A DNA stretch of 8,128 nucleotides, from contig JAUUYV010000061.1 of the NCBI GenBank assembly GCA_030590275.1, positions 1 to 8,128 on the forward strand, given 5' to 3'. The notes beneath the pieces are model-generated. The model did not search any database. It saw only the letters and a list, made by a program, of their open reading frames with translations, and was not told where the DNA came from. Of this stretch, positions 7,133 through 8,128 are shown one piece after another. The first letter of the stretch is position 1, and every line of letters begins with the position of its first letter. Source of the stretch: Porticoccaceae bacterium. Its GTDB lineage: Bacteria; Pseudomonadota; Gammaproteobacteria; Pseudomonadales; Porticoccaceae. Position numbers and translations under genes: made by a program.

Positions 7133-8056
7133 TCAGAGGGTGGTGCGACGTATATACTTAGCTGGATTTACTGCCTTCCCATCCTTATAAACCGCAAAAT
7201 GCACATGGGGGCCAGTTGACCGACCGGTATTACCCATCAAGGCAATAACCTGACCTTTTTTTACCATATCACCAGCACTCACCAAGTTTTCACGATTGTG
7301 AGCATAACGCGTCACCAGACCATCACCATGGTCCACTTCGACCATACGCCCAAAGCCTTTGTATGTTTCTGAGCGAGTCACTAATCCTGCCGCTACAGCA
7401 ATAATATCCGAACCTTCCTTTCCAGCAAAATCAACGCCTTTATGCCAAACTGTTCGGCCGTTAAACGGATCTGTGCGCCGACCAAATCTGGACGACATCC
7501 AACCGCCGTTAACCGGCTGGCCTGCAACCGTACTCTCTCGCTTTACCTCGCGATCGCCCATCATATCTTTCAGTATATTTAATTGTTGTTCGCGGTCATC
7601 GAGCTGATTTTCCAGGTCGCGAAACATCGCTCTAATTTCCGCTTGCTCTACCGCCTGACCCGGTTGCTCCGGCCCCCCCACTGGAGGAAGACGACCAAAA
7701 TTAAACTCACCCTTATCCAGACCGACCAGCTCCGCAACACGCTCACCCACTGCATCGAGCCGAACTATCCGCGCCTGCAACTGCGCGAGCTTAAGTGTCA
7801 AAACTTGAACTTTCTTCTCAGCGTGTTTTTCTGCAGCCGCTAATTTATCCCGGTATTTGCTTAGGCCAGCCATCTCAAATTTTAATCCACTGGCCAACGC
7901 AGGGGCTCCATCACCCCCGTTAAGGGACGCCCCAACAACAAGACCTAGCGTGGTGGGTAACGCCAAAACTGCTGCTATCACCAGCACTCTAGTCCACCGA
8001 CCCAGTTCAAAAGTCCGGGATTCGCGATGGCCGTTACTGAGTAAAATAACTTTCAA
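7133..8056 (-). CDS. Membrane-anchored M23 (LytM-type) murein endopeptidase
   Basis: This protein is a predicted cell-wall hydrolase that cuts peptide cross-links in murein from the periplasmic side. It has 307 residues: a short cytoplasmic N-terminus, a membrane anchor at about 22-44, a helical coiled-coil-like stretch at about 65-110, a Pro/Gly-rich linker, a second helical stretch at about 136-168 and the M23 domain at about 186-300. The catalytic set is complete: zinc ligands H205 and D209 in HKGVDF and H286 in HVHF, with H253 in YAH and H284 as catalytic histidines. It should therefore be an active enzyme rather than a degenerate EnvC/NlpD-type activator. The start is a TTG at 8056 with GAGG six bases upstream; no in-frame ATG is near. 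A strong terminator isolates it from secA. A specific gene name is not justified. Confidence 0.93.
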   Translation of the reverse strand: MKVILLSNGHRESRTFELGRWTRVLVIAAVLALPTTLGLVVGASLNGGDGAPALASGLKFEMAGLSKYRDKLAAAEKHAEKKVQVLTLKLAQLQARIVRLDAVGERVAELVGLDKGEFNFGRLPPVGGPEQPGQAVEQAEIRAMFRDLENQLDDREQQLNILKDMMGDREVKRESTVAGQPVNGGWMSSRFGRRTDPFNGRTVWHKGVDFAGKEGSDIIAVAAGLVTRSETYKGFGRMVEVDHGDGLVTRYAHNRENLVSAGDMVKKGQVIALMGNTGRSTGPHVHFAVYKDGKAVNPAKYIRRTTL

Positions 8057-8062
8057 TGAATA

Positions 8063-8066
8063 CCTC
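8063..8066 (-). promoter_or_regulatory. Ribosome binding site that fixes the TTG start of the M23 gene
   Basis: GAGG (within CTGAGGT) lies six bases before the TTG at 8056. The frame has a TAA stop about seven codons further upstream and no ATG or GTG in between, so TTG is the only canonical choice. Confidence 0.7.
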
Positions 8067-8128
8067 AGGAAAATTTATTTTAACCCGCCAATAAAGGGCG
8101 AGAATAGGAAACAGGAGCGACATCATCA

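Noticed and set aside
8086..8100. CGCC/GGCG hairpin in the leader of the M23 gene, as an attenuator or terminator
   Set aside because: The stem is only 4 bp with a 7-base loop, and no T-run follows on either strand.
8062..8110. TAAAAT (- strand) as the -10 box of the M23 promoter
   Set aside because: No sequence resembling a -35 box lies 16-18 bases upstream, so a sigma-70 promoter cannot be supported.

Overview
The window is about 8.1 kb of ordinary, densely packed chromosome from a gammaproteobacterium. The gene order pilC-pilD-coaE-yacG, facing nudix-argJ-secA-M23 peptidase, is the kind of arrangement seen in pseudomonads and in the marine Cellvibrio/Saccharophagus/Halieaceae-type groups. 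The protein sequences (PilD with a CxxC pair, ArgJ ending YIRITAEYRS, SecA with a C-terminal zinc motif) fit that placement. The exact genus cannot be read from the sequence.

Left block, + strand (1-2458): the C-terminal half of the type IV pilus platform protein PilC, cut by the window edge; prepilin peptidase/methylase PilD; dephospho-CoA kinase CoaE; and the small zinc protein YacG, whose start codon overlaps the CoaE stop as ATGA. The two wider gaps in this block (643-702 and 1558-1628) are AT-rich and carry reiterated TTAAAC motifs. Positions 2459-2524 are a tail-to-tail gap with two identical A7 tracts and no convincing terminator.

Right block, - strand (8056 down to 2525): a membrane-anchored LytM/M23 murein hydrolase followed by a strong intrinsic terminator; then secA, argJ and a MutT-type Nudix hydrolase, closely spaced and probably one transcript. 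The last 72 bases (8057-8128) are the leader of the peptidase gene and perhaps also of a divergent gene beyond the edge.

Functionally the genes cover prepilin processing and pilus assembly, the last step of CoA synthesis, gyrase inhibition, Sec-dependent export, arginine synthesis by acetyl recycling, nucleotide-pool sanitation and cell-wall remodelling. I found no mobile element, CRISPR array, RNA gene, phage gene or defence system, and no sign of a new biological system. The points worth a second look are small: the uncertain start of the Nudix gene; non-ATG starts on every - strand gene; an extra loop in SecA; hairpins at the secA stop and at the alternative Nudix start; the very short space between the terminator and secA; and the TTAAAC repeats.
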